A stretch of 64,000 nt of DNA from an uncultured Mollicutes bacterium (GCA_900548675.1 URLJ01000003.1:36311-100310); one strand, 5' to 3'. Shown: positions 53,790 to 63,464, counted from the first letter of the stretch. The notes: a model not told the origin generated them from the letters alone. Numbers and translations are program-made.

Positions 53790-56033
53790 TTAGTTATCTC
53801 TTTGTTTCTTTAATAATAGTACCATAACTGCAAATGAAATCATCATAAGATAATTGTAAGCAGTACCCATATTACAGCCGCCACTAGGAGCAGGTGTAGG
53901 GGCATTCTCAATGACAACAGTACTTACATCCGAATTGAAACTAAACGTTTGGCCATCGGCAGTTTCACCACTAACAGTTAAATAAACTTTATAACTACCA
54001 GCACCAAGTGCCTCAGATTTAATAGTAGTTGATAAAACCCCATCACAATCAAGAATTGTTTCATCATTAACTTCATCAATAATGGTTATAATAACACTAG
54101 TTACGATTTCATCAGCATCAGTAATTCGGTAATAGACATTAATCGCTTCGTCTTTCGCGGTTACTTCAAGTTTTTTGATAACAGGTAATGTATAATCTAG
54201 AGTAGTCACATCAAAAGCATCGATGGTGCCTGGGTATTTTTTGCCAGTAGCTTCATCAAACATTTGGTAAGATATGCTAACTTTGTAAGTTACGCCTTTT
54301 CTTAAATCTGGAATGTTAAGTTTATCGCTATCTCCCATTTGATATTCTTTAGAATTGACTTTTACAATAACATCTTGAATTGCTTCTTTATTCTGTTGTG
54401 TTTTGTTTTCAATTGTAAAAGATGAATCTGTAATATTGGTAACTTCAAAATTTACTTTTATAGGAGTAAAAGGTACTGTTTCATAAGTTTTAACTTCACT
54501 TACATTGTGAACTGTTTTATCACCGTTAATGCTTAAGATATCATATTCATAATTAACATTAACTTTTGTTCCATCACCAAAACCAGTGATTAAAAGTTCT
54601 TCATCATTCATATCATATGATTTACCATTGACATTAATCTTTAAGTTTTGAACAAGACTAGAGAAAGGTGTTTCATATCTTGATACTTTAATTCCATCTC
54701 TTGCTGGTGAAACTTTTACACCAGGGTCACGTGTTACAACGAATAATCCTGTCATAATACGTCTTGCACCACTTGGATCAGCAGGTTTATTTAACATTTT
54801 AAAACCATCATCAGTACGAAGAACGAAAGAAACACTACCGCCACCATCGAATTGGTATGCATCGATGCAACCTTTTTCTTTTAGCACTTTAGATGCTTCA
54901 AACATTGTAAGTCCACTAGAACTATTGTGGGTATTAGCAGTAAGAAGAATTATATCGCCATTTTCAGTGAAACCTATTGAAGAACGTTGTTTAGAACCTA
55001 CTAAATAAGCACTATGATTTTTATAATCAAAGCTTCTATCAACAGTTGAATAACCTAATCTAAATTCTTCTGTTAAGTCTTCATGATAATTTATATCGAT
55101 AACTTTACCATTTTCAATCATTTTAAACATATAACCTGTCATAGAAGTTACATTCTTATATTCATCAGCATAATCATATTCACATTTAACAAGTGGCAAT
55201 TGTTCAAGTTTTTCTTTGATCTCATCATTCTTTGTTACAAGGTAGAAGTTTGTAAGATTAACTTTACTTAAAGTAGAAAGACTAGTGCTTTCTTTGATAT
55301 TTCCCTTTACAAACATACCATAATTATTACCTGTTAAAAGTGCATCAGGGAAGGATGTAGAATTTCTATATAGAGTGCTTTCACCCTTGAATACATAATA
55401 TCCTTCGGTATTAAGACTTCCAGCAAGTTTTTCAGTAATTAATGCGACACCAGTAGTTGGTAATTTATTAATAGCTTCAATTTTGTATGTATCAGAAATA
55501 GTTGTATCATTATAAATAGAAAGTGTCATACCATCACCTGGTGTTGCCATTCTCTTAACAATATGACTATTATCAGGATAGAAGCCGATTAAGCCTTTAA
55601 ATTGTTCCGCACTAATATCTTTTCTGATAACATCGCCATCTTGAATAATTGCGTTGGTAGGTTCATCATTGTAGAAACCTTCCGCATTAATACCACCTTG
55701 AACAATCCATCCGGGATGTTCTTTTTCATAGTTCTTAGCGATATTAGTTAATTCAGTTAAAACATAGCGATACTCTGATGCATAAGTCCAAGTAACGATT
55801 CTAGCATCGCTACTTTTTGGAAGAGTTAAAGAAAAGAAATCTCTTTCTGCTTCTGTATCAGGATCAGTATAATAAGTAGGTATTACTTCGTGTTTGAAGA
55901 TAACACCATTGTCAAGGATTCTTTCATCAACTGTAGAAGAATCTGCTTTAACATTATTTAAAAAAGTCATTGATACACCACTTATTAAAGAAAGTGATAT
56001 AATAGTGATTAGAAAAAATTTAAATTTACGCAT
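53790..56033 (-). CDS. Secreted NAGPA-type phosphodiester glycosidase with C-terminal membrane anchor
   Basis: A 747-residue exported protein. Signal peptide residues 1-30 (FFLITIISLSLISGVSMTF). Residues about 70-440 form the NAGPA/DUF2233 domain, seen in GWIVQGGINAEGFY, FTENGDIILLTANTHNSSSG and the key YQFDGGGSVSFVLRTDDGF. Then come two or three fibronectin-like strand domains to about 710. The end is a GGCN motif, one hydrophobic helix (YLMMISFAVMVLLL) and basic KKQRDN. NAGPA enzymes cleave sugar phosphodiesters in polymers such as wall or capsule material. It is monocistronic with its own promoter. Confidence 0.85.
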   Translation of the reverse strand: MRKFKFFLITIISLSLISGVSMTFLNNVKADSSTVDERILDNGVIFKHEVIPTYYTDPDTEAERDFFSLTLPKSSDARIVTWTYASEYRYVLTELTNIAKNYEKEHPGWIVQGGINAEGFYNDEPTNAIIQDGDVIRKDISAEQFKGLIGFYPDNSHIVKRMATPGDGMTLSIYNDTTISDTYKIEAINKLPTTGVALITEKLAGSLNTEGYYVFKGESTLYRNSTSFPDALLTGNNYGMFVKGNIKESTSLSTLSKVNLTNFYLVTKNDEIKEKLEQLPLVKCEYDYADEYKNVTSMTGYMFKMIENGKVIDINYHEDLTEEFRLGYSTVDRSFDYKNHSAYLVGSKQRSSIGFTENGDIILLTANTHNSSSGLTMFEASKVLKEKGCIDAYQFDGGGSVSFVLRTDDGFKMLNKPADPSGARRIMTGLFVVTRDPGVKVSPARDGIKVSRYETPFSSLVQNLKINVNGKSYDMNDEELLITGFGDGTKVNVNYEYDILSINGDKTVHNVSEVKTYETVPFTPIKVNFEVTNITDSSFTIENKTQQNKEAIQDVIVKVNSKEYQMGDSDKLNIPDLRKGVTYKVSISYQMFDEATGKKYPGTIDAFDVTTLDYTLPVIKKLEVTAKDEAINVYYRITDADEIVTSVIITIIDEVNDETILDCDGVLSTTIKSEALGAGSYKVYLTVSGETADGQTFSFNSDVSTVVIENAPTPAPSGGCNMGTAYNYLMMISFAVMVLLLKKQRDN

Positions 56034-56056
56034 ATATGCACCTCGTTTCTATAATT

Positions 56057-56084
56057 ATTATATCATAATGAATTTTAAAGTCAA
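56057..56084 (-). promoter_or_regulatory. Promoter of the NAGPA-type gene
   Basis: Minus strand TTGACT (56084-56079), 16-nt spacer, TATAAT (56062-56057) with TGA extension. It is 24 nt from the ATG. Confidence 0.75.
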
Positions 56085-56107
56085 GTTGATTTGCTGTAAT
56101 AGTCATT

Positions 56108-56117
56108 TAACATTGTT
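56108..56117. promoter_or_regulatory. Upstream copy of TAACAWTGTT operator-like site
   Basis: TAACATTGTT, 32 bp before a second copy inside the promoter spacer. The distance is close to three helical turns. Confidence 0.45.
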
Positions 56118-56129
56118 TTATCATTTTGC

Positions 56130-56159
56130 TTGACAAACGTAACAATGTTATGCTATAGT
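56130..56159 (+). promoter_or_regulatory. Promoter of the DUF4004/bactofilin operon with palindrome in the spacer
   Basis: TTGACA (56130-56135), 18-nt spacer, TATAGT (56154-56159) with TGC extension. The spacer is centred on TAACAATGTTA (56140-56150), a perfect 11-bp palindrome. MerR-type regulators bind inside long spacers, and the first gene encodes a MerR-like protein. Confidence 0.75.
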
Positions 56160-56190
56160 ATTAGTGAAAACGAAAAGGTGGTAAATAAGA

Positions 56191-56760
56191 ATGATATCTA
56201 AAAAGGATTTACTTAAGAAAATGGATATATCTTATGGCCAATTGTATAGGTGGAAACGTGAAGGATTAATTCCTGATGAATGGTTTATTAAACAAAGCGT
56301 ATCAACTGGTCAAGAGACATATTTTAAAGAAACTCTAATTATTCCTAGAATAGAAAAAATTCTTGAATTAAAGGATTTATATCAATTAGAAGAACTAAGA
56401 AAAATCTTCGAACCACAACTAGAAAATAGAAGTATTACTTTACAAGAGGCTGTTCTACTCGACGATATAGATCCAATTGCATTGAAGATATATGCGAAAA
56501 AACATAATGTTTTTAATATAGCAGAACTTGCAATGTTGAAAATTTTTTCAAAATATAATGAATATCTAGATTTGACTTTATATTTGGATTTAAATTTACA
56601 TGAAATAAATAGTAGTAGTATAATATATATAGTAAAACATGGTGAAAATCATTTTCTGTTAATTTCATCAGGTGAAATGCTACTTGATCCTAAATTAACA
56701 TTAATAGAAAAAATCCATTTAGAAGACATAATCAAAGAAATTGCAAAGGAGTTAAGATAA
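56191..56760 (+). CDS. DUF4004 (YhbD-like) MerR-type helix-turn-helix protein
   Basis: A 189-residue protein. Residues 3-45 form a MerR-like winged helix (SKKDLLKKMDISYGQLYRWK, REGLIPDEW), followed by a helical region with PRIEKILELKDLYQLEELRK and a C-terminal domain without known ligand residues. In Bacillus, YhbD sits before the bactofilins YhbE and YhbF; here a bactofilin also follows, overlapping by one base (TAATG). Probable regulator of its own operon, given the palindrome in the promoter. Confidence 0.8.
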   Translation: MISKKDLLKKMDISYGQLYRWKREGLIPDEWFIKQSVSTGQETYFKETLIIPRIEKILELKDLYQLEELRKIFEPQLENRSITLQEAVLLDDIDPIALKIYAKKHNVFNIAELAMLKIFSKYNEYLDLTLYLDLNLHEINSSSIIYIVKHGENHFLLISSGEMLLDPKLTLIEKIHLEDIIKEIAKELR

Positions 56761-57332
56761 TGGCAAATGTTAAAATATATGGTACAGGAGAAATCCCAGG
56801 CGGAGTTTATGAAGATGTTAGTGTTTATGGTTCAGCTAAGTCAACTAGTGATATAACCGCGGTAATGCTAACCAATTATGGTGCATTCAAAACAAATGGT
56901 TCTATTAAGACCGGAGATTTTAATTCTAGTGGTTCTTGTAAGATAGCAGGAAATTTAGATGCGCGAATTATAAGTTCGATGGGTGCCTTGAAAATAGAAG
57001 GTAGTTGCAATGCTACCAAAGCTAAAATAAGAGGAAGTATCACGATTAACGGTGATTTTAACACGGATACTTTAGATGCAAAACTAGAACAAGGTAAGTT
57101 TAAAAACATTTATGGTGATAATATCATAATTAAAAAGAATGAATGGCTTGGGGTTAATGTAGAAATTGATGAAATAGAAGCCACAGTCATTAATGTTCAA
57201 GACATCAAAGCTAAACGTTTAAGTGGTACTAATGTTTACGTATATGGTAATAGTCATGTTGATGTTGTCGAATATACGGGTGAATTAACAATAAGTAAAA
57301 CATCTTTCGTGAAAGAAATAATAAAATTATAG
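56760..57332 (+). CDS. Bactofilin-like polymer-forming protein
   Basis: A 190-residue beta-helical protein: successive short strands with Gly at turns (VKIYGTGEIPGGVYEDVSVY, FNSSGSCKIAGNLDARIISS, IRGSITINGDFNTDTLDAKL). Bactofilins polymerise without nucleotides and organise membrane-bound wall or motility machines. No signal peptide. It is coupled to the DUF4004 gene and followed after 12 bp by a membrane protein that could be its membrane partner. Confidence 0.82.
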   Translation: MANVKIYGTGEIPGGVYEDVSVYGSAKSTSDITAVMLTNYGAFKTNGSIKTGDFNSSGSCKIAGNLDARIISSMGALKIEGSCNATKAKIRGSITINGDFNTDTLDAKLEQGKFKNIYGDNIIIKKNEWLGVNVEIDEIEATVINVQDIKAKRLSGTNVYVYGNSHVDVVEYTGELTISKTSFVKEIIKL

Positions 57333-57344
57333 GAGGTATAAAAA

Positions 57345-57797
57345 ATGAGCGAAGGTAAAAGAATGACAAGAGTAATTATTGATGGTAAAGAAGTAGAGGT
57401 TGATATCGATACTCTAACAAAAGAACAAGCTGAGAAATTAGGTATCCATGTTCAAAATAGTGAAGAATATGATAAACTAGTATTTAAACGCAAAATGAAA
57501 AAATTAAAACATAAAATATTAGCTGTTACACCACTTTTAGCATTATTTGTATATTTATTGTTAGGTTTCTTAGCAGGTTTATGGAGTTGGGGAGCACTTG
57601 CTTTTACAGCTATTCCTCTATCTTGGATTTTATGTAATTTATCTTTAAAGAATCTAAAAGCACAATTTTATTTCGTATTAGTTCTAGCTGTAATTGCAGG
57701 ATTCTTCTTAGTAGGTTTCTTAGTAGATGGTGGATGGGCATGGAGTTGGACACTCTTCTTATTAATCCCAATTGCCGCAATCATTTTAGAAGTATAA
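57345..57797 (+). CDS. Small membrane protein of the bactofilin operon
   Basis: A 150-residue protein. Residues 1-60 are soluble and charged (MTRVIIDGKEVEVDIDTLTK), then four hydrophobic segments between 62 and 150 with WSWGALAF and GGWAWSWT. The soluble head could face a bactofilin filament. AGGAGGT ribosome binding site; one bp before the next gene. I do not recognise the family. Confidence 0.65.
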   Translation: MSEGKRMTRVIIDGKEVEVDIDTLTKEQAEKLGIHVQNSEEYDKLVFKRKMKKLKHKILAVTPLLALFVYLLLGFLAGLWSWGALAFTAIPLSWILCNLSLKNLKAQFYFVLVLAVIAGFFLVGFLVDGGWAWSWTLFLLIPIAAIILEV

Positions 57798-57798
57798 T

Positions 57799-58602
57799 AT
57801 GGCTAAATATATAAAAACAAAACAAGATGCTGAAAAGGCGTTAGAAAGAAATAAACCACGCCTTTTCTTTCCTATTTTAAATACCGTTTTTGCAGGAATA
57901 TTTTTAGGAATATATATCTACTTATTAATAGTAACAGAACTCAGATGGTGGAGCGTATTTATTATTGTTCCAATGATAGGTTTCTTTCTTCTTTCTACGT
58001 GGTATATAAACTATTTTTCTAAAAAGAAAAAATCAAAACAGATATATAATTTTCAAGAAGAAACAGAACTTCTAGTAAAATACGTTAAAGTGATAAAAAA
58101 CTATCGCTGTTATAATGTAGAACCAAATGTACATTTCCGCTTCACTAAAGTTGGTGATGAGTATATGTCTGATAATATTCCAGAGTTTGATTACAAAACG
58201 CGAGAATTTATTACAAATTTTGAAAATATTGCCCAAATTCATATAGGAGTAAATTCAGCAGGTCTTGCGGTAGACGTTCCAACAAAAAATATTCTTGGTG
58301 TTTATGGAATGTCCCCATGTTCTATTTGGTTAAAAAGAAAACTAAAAGTACCTACTGCCGTTAAAGCTAAACTAAATGTTGACTTTATAAAATATAAAGT
58401 TGAAAAAAATACTTTATTTAAATATATGCGTCATGAAGACACATTCTATGACCAAAAAACAGGATGGCTTTGTTTTGGTAAAAGAAAAAGCAACGCCCTA
58501 TGTACTGCCTACGAAATAGCCCCTAACACTATTGTGGTTTTATATGGCGATGATTTGTATGCTGTCTATGTCAAAATAGCCCCAAATTTAAGTATTGATT
58601 AA
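57799..58602 (+). CDS. Two-helix membrane protein of the bactofilin operon
   Basis: A 267-residue protein with two hydrophobic segments (about 22-45 and 50-70), then a Lys-rich stretch and a soluble domain of about 190 residues containing FRFTKVGDEYMSDNIPEFDY and NILGVYGMSPCSIWLKRKLK. No known motif. Last gene of the operon, closed by a terminator. Function unknown; position suggests a partner of the bactofilin. Confidence 0.65.
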   Translation: MAKYIKTKQDAEKALERNKPRLFFPILNTVFAGIFLGIYIYLLIVTELRWWSVFIIVPMIGFFLLSTWYINYFSKKKKSKQIYNFQEETELLVKYVKVIKNYRCYNVEPNVHFRFTKVGDEYMSDNIPEFDYKTREFITNFENIAQIHIGVNSAGLAVDVPTKNILGVYGMSPCSIWLKRKLKVPTAVKAKLNVDFIKYKVEKNTLFKYMRHEDTFYDQKTGWLCFGKRKSNALCTAYEIAPNTIVVLYGDDLYAVYVKIAPNLSID

Positions 58603-58629
58603 CTGCTGAAAAAAATCAGCAGTTTTTTA
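58601..58629 (+). terminator. Terminator of the bactofilin operon
   Basis: Perfect 9-bp stem AACTGCTGA/TCAGCAGTT (58601-58609, 58616-58624) with an A-loop and a T-run; it begins inside the last stop codon. Confidence 0.9.
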
Positions 58630-58685
58630 TTTTTATTTAATAAGTGGTTTTGATAAGTAAATATATATCCTTTTTTATCAAAGTG

Positions 58686-58694
58686 TGGTATAAT
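58686..58694 (+). promoter_or_regulatory. Extended -10 promoter of the suf operon
   Basis: TGGTATAAT; no good -35. The leader of about 85 nt to sufC has no obvious IscR- or Fur-type palindrome. Confidence 0.6.
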
Positions 58695-58785
58695 AAGTAA
58701 GGAAAAAGGAGAAACATATTTCCCTAAAAAATTGGTAATAATAGTAAATAAAGAAATGATAAGAAATATAAATGAGGTAAGTAAT

Positions 58786-59637
58786 ATGTCAAAACTACAA
58801 ATAATTGATTTATGGGTAAGCGTTGAAGGAAAACAAATTTTAAAAGGCGTAAATCTTGAACTAGAAACAGGTAAATTTCATATTATAATGGGGCCTAATG
58901 GTATGGGTAAATCAACCCTAGCAGCCGCAATAATGGGACATTATAAATATCACGTTGATAAAGGCCAAATCCTTCTCGATGGTGAAGACGTTTTAAAGAT
59001 GAGTGTTGATGAAAGAAGCCGCAAGGGTTTATTCCTCGCTATGCAATATCCTAGTGAAATAGAAGGAGTTACCAATTCAGAGTTTATTAAAACCGCTCTT
59101 CAAGCTAGATTAAAAGAAGGAGAACATATTTCTCTTTTCAAATTCATTAAAGAATTAGATAAAGCATCTAAGGAATTAAAAATGAAAGAAGATTTACCAC
59201 ATCGTTATGTGAATGTCGGTTTCTCTGGCGGCGAAAAGAAACGTAATGAAATATTACAAATGAAGATTTTAAAACCTAAATTTGCAATTTTAGATGAGAT
59301 AGATTCTGGTTTAGACGTTGATGCCTTAAGAATTGTTGGTGAGAATGTCAATAATATGAAAAGTGATAACTTTGGAGCTTTAGTTATAACCCATTATGAA
59401 AGATTACTTGATTACATTAAACCTGATGTTGTTCATATTTTAATTGATGGAAGAATCGTTATGAATGGTGATATCAGTTTGATTGAAAAAGTAGATCAAA
59501 ATGGATATGACTGGATAAAAGCTGAACTTGGTCTTGATGATGAAACGCCTAGAATTACAAGTACATCTATTGGCAGTTGTGCTATTAAAAATAAAGTAAT
59601 GGCTAAAAGTTCTACAGAAGGAATAAAACATGAATAA
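58786..59637 (+). CDS. sufC: SUF system ATPase SufC
   Basis: ABC-type ATPase of the SufBCD scaffold for Fe-S cluster assembly. The 283 residues have Walker A GPNGMGKSTLAAAIMGH, AMQYPSEIEGV, signature VGFSGGEKKRNEI and Walker B FAILDEIDSGLD. About 30 residues at the C-terminus (after ELGLDDETPR) extend beyond the usual 250. The ATG at 58786 is fixed by GAGGT; an upstream in-frame extension lacks a ribosome binding site. Overlaps sufD by 8 bp. Confidence 0.96.
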   Translation: MSKLQIIDLWVSVEGKQILKGVNLELETGKFHIIMGPNGMGKSTLAAAIMGHYKYHVDKGQILLDGEDVLKMSVDERSRKGLFLAMQYPSEIEGVTNSEFIKTALQARLKEGEHISLFKFIKELDKASKELKMKEDLPHRYVNVGFSGGEKKRNEILQMKILKPKFAILDEIDSGLDVDALRIVGENVNNMKSDNFGALVITHYERLLDYIKPDVVHILIDGRIVMNGDISLIEKVDQNGYDWIKAELGLDDETPRITSTSIGSCAIKNKVMAKSSTEGIKHE

Positions 59638-60394
59638 TCATGCAGTTACATTTTTAACTTTAGAAGAAGAAGCATTTGTTGTAAAAGAAAATACCAATGT
59701 GCTTGTTTTTCAAGATAAAGCGTTCGAAAGTATTAATATAAAGGTTGAAAGTGGTGCCAATTTAACTTTCATTTCATATTATAATAAAAAATGCCCTTCT
59801 CCTAAATTAAATATTACGCTTTTAAAAGATGCTCATCTTTCAATGTATAATTTAATCATCGCTGAAGAAGCAGAAAACCTTACAGCCGATATAAATTTAA
59901 ATGAAGAACATGCTGGTGCAGAGGTACTTAATGTATACTTGGGTATAGCAAAAGCATCTATAAATAGTACTATTCACATACATCATAACGCCCCTAATAC
60001 TGTAAGTACGTTAGATATATATGCCATTGCAAGATCTGGTGCAACTCTTTCTTTAAATAATTGTGCAACAATTAAAAAAGGTATGAAAGGTAGCGTTATT
60101 AAACAAAAGGCAAGAGGGTTAAACCTCGATAATAATTCCCAAATTAAAGCTCTTCCAATTCTATATATTGATGAGAGTGATGTTCTAGCAAGTCATGCGG
60201 CCGCGATAGGATCAATTAATAAAGATGATTTGTTTTATTTAATGAGCCGCGGTTTAACAAAAACAAAAAGTGCGGAACTAGTAGTTTTAGGGTTTATCAA
60301 ACCTTACATAGATAAAATTGCCGGTGAAGATAATCCCACATTAAAAAACTTTACGATTAAAGTTCTTGATGATTTTAAAAATAAATTAAAGTAG
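59630..60394 (+). CDS. sufD: SufD-like Fe-S scaffold protein, short form
   Basis: A 254-residue member of the SufBD beta-helix family. It keeps the C-terminal core (LPILYIDESDVLASHAAAIG, then [20 protein letters not shown]) but lacks most of the N-terminal helical domain found in the usual 400-plus-residue SufD. The core ends like SufB. Because sufB is intact at the operon end, this short form probably still pairs with it. Confidence 0.88.
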   Translation: MNNHAVTFLTLEEEAFVVKENTNVLVFQDKAFESINIKVESGANLTFISYYNKKCPSPKLNITLLKDAHLSMYNLIIAEEAENLTADINLNEEHAGAEVLNVYLGIAKASINSTIHIHHNAPNTVSTLDIYAIARSGATLSLNNCATIKKGMKGSVIKQKARGLNLDNNSQIKALPILYIDESDVLASHAAAIGSINKDDLFYLMSRGLTKTKSAELVVLGFIKPYIDKIAGEDNPTLKNFTIKVLDDFKNKLK

Positions 60395-60402
60395 GTGAAA
60401 GA

Positions 60403-61602
60403 ATGCGTTATCAAGAAAACTTTCCTGTTATCAAAAATAATCCCCAATTAGTGTATTTAGATAGCGGTGCTTCAAGTTTGAAACTTGGTAGTGTTGTTGA
60501 TAAAATGGTTGAATACTACACTGAGTATGGTGTTAATGTACATCGTGGTGTATATGCCATAAGCAATAAGGCAAGTGATGAATATGAAGAAACAAGAAGC
60601 ATAGTTGGAAAATTCTTAAATGCGAATGAAGAAGAAATTGTTTTCACAAAGGGCGCGACAAATGGTCTAAATCTTGTAGCCTCATCTCTAAAAAAAATCT
60701 TAAAACCAGGAGATGAGGTTATTACATCAGAATTAGAACACCATAGTAGTGTCATGCCATGGCAACAAGTATGTAAGGAAGTTAATGCCAAACTTGTTTA
60801 TGTTGATTTAGATGAAAACAATAATATCACTATTGAAAACTTTTTAAAGGTATTAACACCTAAAACAAAAGTGGTCGCTTTAACAATGATGTCGAACGTT
60901 TTAGGCAATGTGGTACCAATTAAGGAAATTGCTAAATATGCTCATGAAGTAGGAGCCATAGTAATTGCTGATGGTGCTCAAGCAGTACCGCATATGAAAA
61001 TAGATGTTAAAGATTTAGATATCGATTTTTTAGCTTTTTCAGCTCACAAAATGTTAGGACCAACTGGTTTAGGAATTTTGTATGGTAAGTATGACAAACT
61101 ATCAAGCCTCGATCCAGTAGAATTTGGTGGAGATATGAATGATGGTGTTGAAAAATTTGGTTCAACCTTTAAAGATGCTCCATATAAATTTGAAGCAGGA
61201 ACTCCTAATATTGCCGAGGTTATAGCGTTTAAAGAAGCCATTAAATATCTTGAAAAATATGGAATGGATAATGTATCTAAACATGATACTGAACTTGCTC
61301 AATATGCTATTGCTGAATTGAAGAAAATTGAAAGTATTGAAGTTTATAGTAATGAATATTCTAAGGGTATAGTTTCCTTTAACATCTTGGGAATTCATCC
61401 TCACGATGCCGCTACTTTCTTTGATAATGAAGGAGTAGCTTTAAGAGCTGGGCATCATTGTGCCCAACTGATAACTAAAAAACTTGGTGTTGTAGGGACT
61501 TTAAGAGCTAGCATATACTTATATAATACAAAAGAAGATATTGATAAATTAATTATTGCTGCTAAGCATGCTGCCGAATATTTTAAGGAGTGGATAATAT
61601 GA
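60403..61602 (+). CDS. sufS: Cysteine desulfurase SufS
   Basis: PLP enzyme that takes sulfur from cysteine for cluster assembly. The 399 residues show the PLP Lys in FLAFSAHKMLGPTGLG, the block ADGAQAVPHM, and the catalytic Cys in LRAGHHCAQLI. AGGTGAA precedes the ATG. The stop overlaps the sufU start (ATGA). Confidence 0.97.
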   Translation: MRYQENFPVIKNNPQLVYLDSGASSLKLGSVVDKMVEYYTEYGVNVHRGVYAISNKASDEYEETRSIVGKFLNANEEEIVFTKGATNGLNLVASSLKKILKPGDEVITSELEHHSSVMPWQQVCKEVNAKLVYVDLDENNNITIENFLKVLTPKTKVVALTMMSNVLGNVVPIKEIAKYAHEVGAIVIADGAQAVPHMKIDVKDLDIDFLAFSAHKMLGPTGLGILYGKYDKLSSLDPVEFGGDMNDGVEKFGSTFKDAPYKFEAGTPNIAEVIAFKEAIKYLEKYGMDNVSKHDTELAQYAIAELKKIESIEVYSNEYSKGIVSFNILGIHPHDAATFFDNEGVALRAGHHCAQLITKKLGVVGTLRASIYLYNTKEDIDKLIIAAKHAAEYFKEWII

Positions 61603-62054
61603 GTACGATGAATGAATTATATCGTCAAGTAATAGTAGAACATTTTAAAAATCCCCGCAATAAAGGATTAATAAAAAGCGATGATTACCAAAGTTTAAGA
61701 TTAAAAAATCCTTCATGTGGAGATGATGTGACAATTTGTGTTAAATTAGAAAATGATGTTATTACAGATGTTCGTCATGATGGCAGTGGCTGTTCAATTT
61801 GTTGTTCATCGGCTTCAGTCATGACAGAAGTAATTAAAGGTAAGACGATTGATGAAGCCTACGATATAATTGAAGACTTTTATCACTTAATAAAAGGTGA
61901 AGAAGTAAAAAATGAAGAAGCATTGGACGAAGCAATGGCCTTTGGTGGTGTAGCTCAATTCCCTGCGCGTGTAAAGTGCGCTACTTTATCCTGGAAAGCC
62001 TTAGGGGCAATAATTGCTTTTAACCGAGGAGAAGAAGATGCCAAAGAACAGTAA
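61599..62054 (+). CDS. sufU: SufU sulfur-transfer protein
   Basis: Zinc-dependent sulfur acceptor for SufS in Gram-positive bacteria. The 151 residues hold the three Cys regions [24 protein letters not shown] and [13 protein letters not shown] at 61599 is fixed by AAGGAG; a GTG at 61590 lies inside that site. Its stop overlaps sufB by 17 bp. Confidence 0.96.
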   Translation: MSTMNELYRQVIVEHFKNPRNKGLIKSDDYQSLRLKNPSCGDDVTICVKLENDVITDVRHDGSGCSICCSSASVMTEVIKGKTIDEAYDIIEDFYHLIKGEEVKNEEALDEAMAFGGVAQFPARVKCATLSWKALGAIIAFNRGEEDAKEQ

Positions 62055-63462
62055 TGCAAATAATAATCAAAATAAAGAAATAATAGAACAATTAAGTAGT
62101 GATTATAAGTATGGTTTCCATACTGACACACCAAATATAATCGACACTGGCAAAGGAATTAGTTTAGAGGTAGTTGAAAAGATCTCTGAAATAAAAAACG
62201 AACCTCTTTGGATGAAGGAAATTCGAAAAAAAGCTTATTTAGAGTTTGCTGAAAAAAAGTGGCCTAATTTTGGACCTGATTTGTCATTTTTAAATTTTGA
62301 TGAATATACATACTATATTAAATCGACTTTAAATGTATCATCTAGTTGGGAAAGTGTTCCCGTTGAAATTAAAGATACTTTTGATAAATTAGGAATAAGA
62401 GAAGCTGAACAAAAATATTTAGCTGGTGTTTCAACCCAATTTGAATCTGAAGTTGTCTACCACAACACCATTGAAGAATTAGAAAAAGAAGGCGTATTAT
62501 TCTGTGATACAGATACAGCTGTAAAAAAATATCCTGAAATTGTGAAAGAATATTTCGCTAAAGTTGTGCCATCATCAGATAACATGTTTGCCGCTCTTAA
62601 CACAGCGACATGGAGTGGCGGTTCTTTTATATATATCCCTAAAGGCGTAAAAATAGAAAAACCGCTTCAATCTTATTTCCGAATTAATTCGGAACAAATG
62701 GGTCAATTTGAAAGAACATTAATAATAGTAGATGAAGGTGCGAGTGTTCACTATGTTGAAGGATGTACTGCTCCTAAATATTCGAAAGATTCATTACACG
62801 CAGCAGTAGTAGAAATATATGTAAAAAAAGGTGGATATTGCCGATATTCAACTGTTCAAAATTGGTCTAATAATATCGTAAACCTTGTTACAAAACGAGC
62901 ATACGTTGAAGAAAATGGCCAAATGGAATGGATTGATGGAAACATTGGCTCAATGGTTAATATGAAATATCCCGCTTGTGTGTTAGCAGGAGAAGGTGCT
63001 AAAGGTACAACTATTTCAATCGCTTTTGCATCAAGCGGACAATTTCAAGATACTGGTGCCAAAATGATTCATTTGGCGCCGAATACGATGAGCCAAATAA
63101 TAAGTAAGTCATTATGTAGAGGAGGCGGAAAAGTTAATTATCGAGGACTTGTTCGCCATAGTAAAAATGCTACAAATGCTAAATCCCATGTAGAATGTGA
63201 TACGCTAATATTAGATGATATTTCTACAAGCGATACGATTCCAACTAATATTACAGCGAATGACACTTCATTTATTGAACATGAAGCAACTGTTTCTAAG
63301 GTTAATGAAGAACAATTATTTTATTTAATGAGTAGAGGTTTAACCGAAGCTGAAGCAACACAAATGATTGTTATGGGTTTTATTGAACCATTCGCTAAAG
63401 AGTTACCAATGGAATATGCGGTTGAATTAAATCAATTAATTAAATTAGAAATTAATAAATAA
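62038..63462 (+). CDS. sufB: Fe-S cluster assembly protein SufB
   Basis: Core scaffold of SufBCD. The 474 residues have [63 protein letters not shown] and the end [26 protein letters not shown] inside sufU is its ribosome binding site; the ATG at 62038 is used. Last gene of sufCDSUB, the Firmicutes order. Confidence 0.97.
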   Translation: MPKNSNANNNQNKEIIEQLSSDYKYGFHTDTPNIIDTGKGISLEVVEKISEIKNEPLWMKEIRKKAYLEFAEKKWPNFGPDLSFLNFDEYTYYIKSTLNVSSSWESVPVEIKDTFDKLGIREAEQKYLAGVSTQFESEVVYHNTIEELEKEGVLFCDTDTAVKKYPEIVKEYFAKVVPSSDNMFAALNTATWSGGSFIYIPKGVKIEKPLQSYFRINSEQMGQFERTLIIVDEGASVHYVEGCTAPKYSKDSLHAAVVEIYVKKGGYCRYSTVQNWSNNIVNLVTKRAYVEENGQMEWIDGNIGSMVNMKYPACVLAGEGAKGTTISIAFASSGQFQDTGAKMIHLAPNTMSQIISKSLCRGGGKVNYRGLVRHSKNATNAKSHVECDTLILDDISTSDTIPTNITANDTSFIEHEATVSKVNEEQLFYLMSRGLTEAEATQMIVMGFIEPFAKELPMEYAVELNQLIKLEINK

Positions 63463-63464
63463 GT

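Noticed and set aside
55083..55271. Small plus-strand ORF inside the NAGPA-type gene
   Set aside because: Antisense shadow of a clear coding frame.
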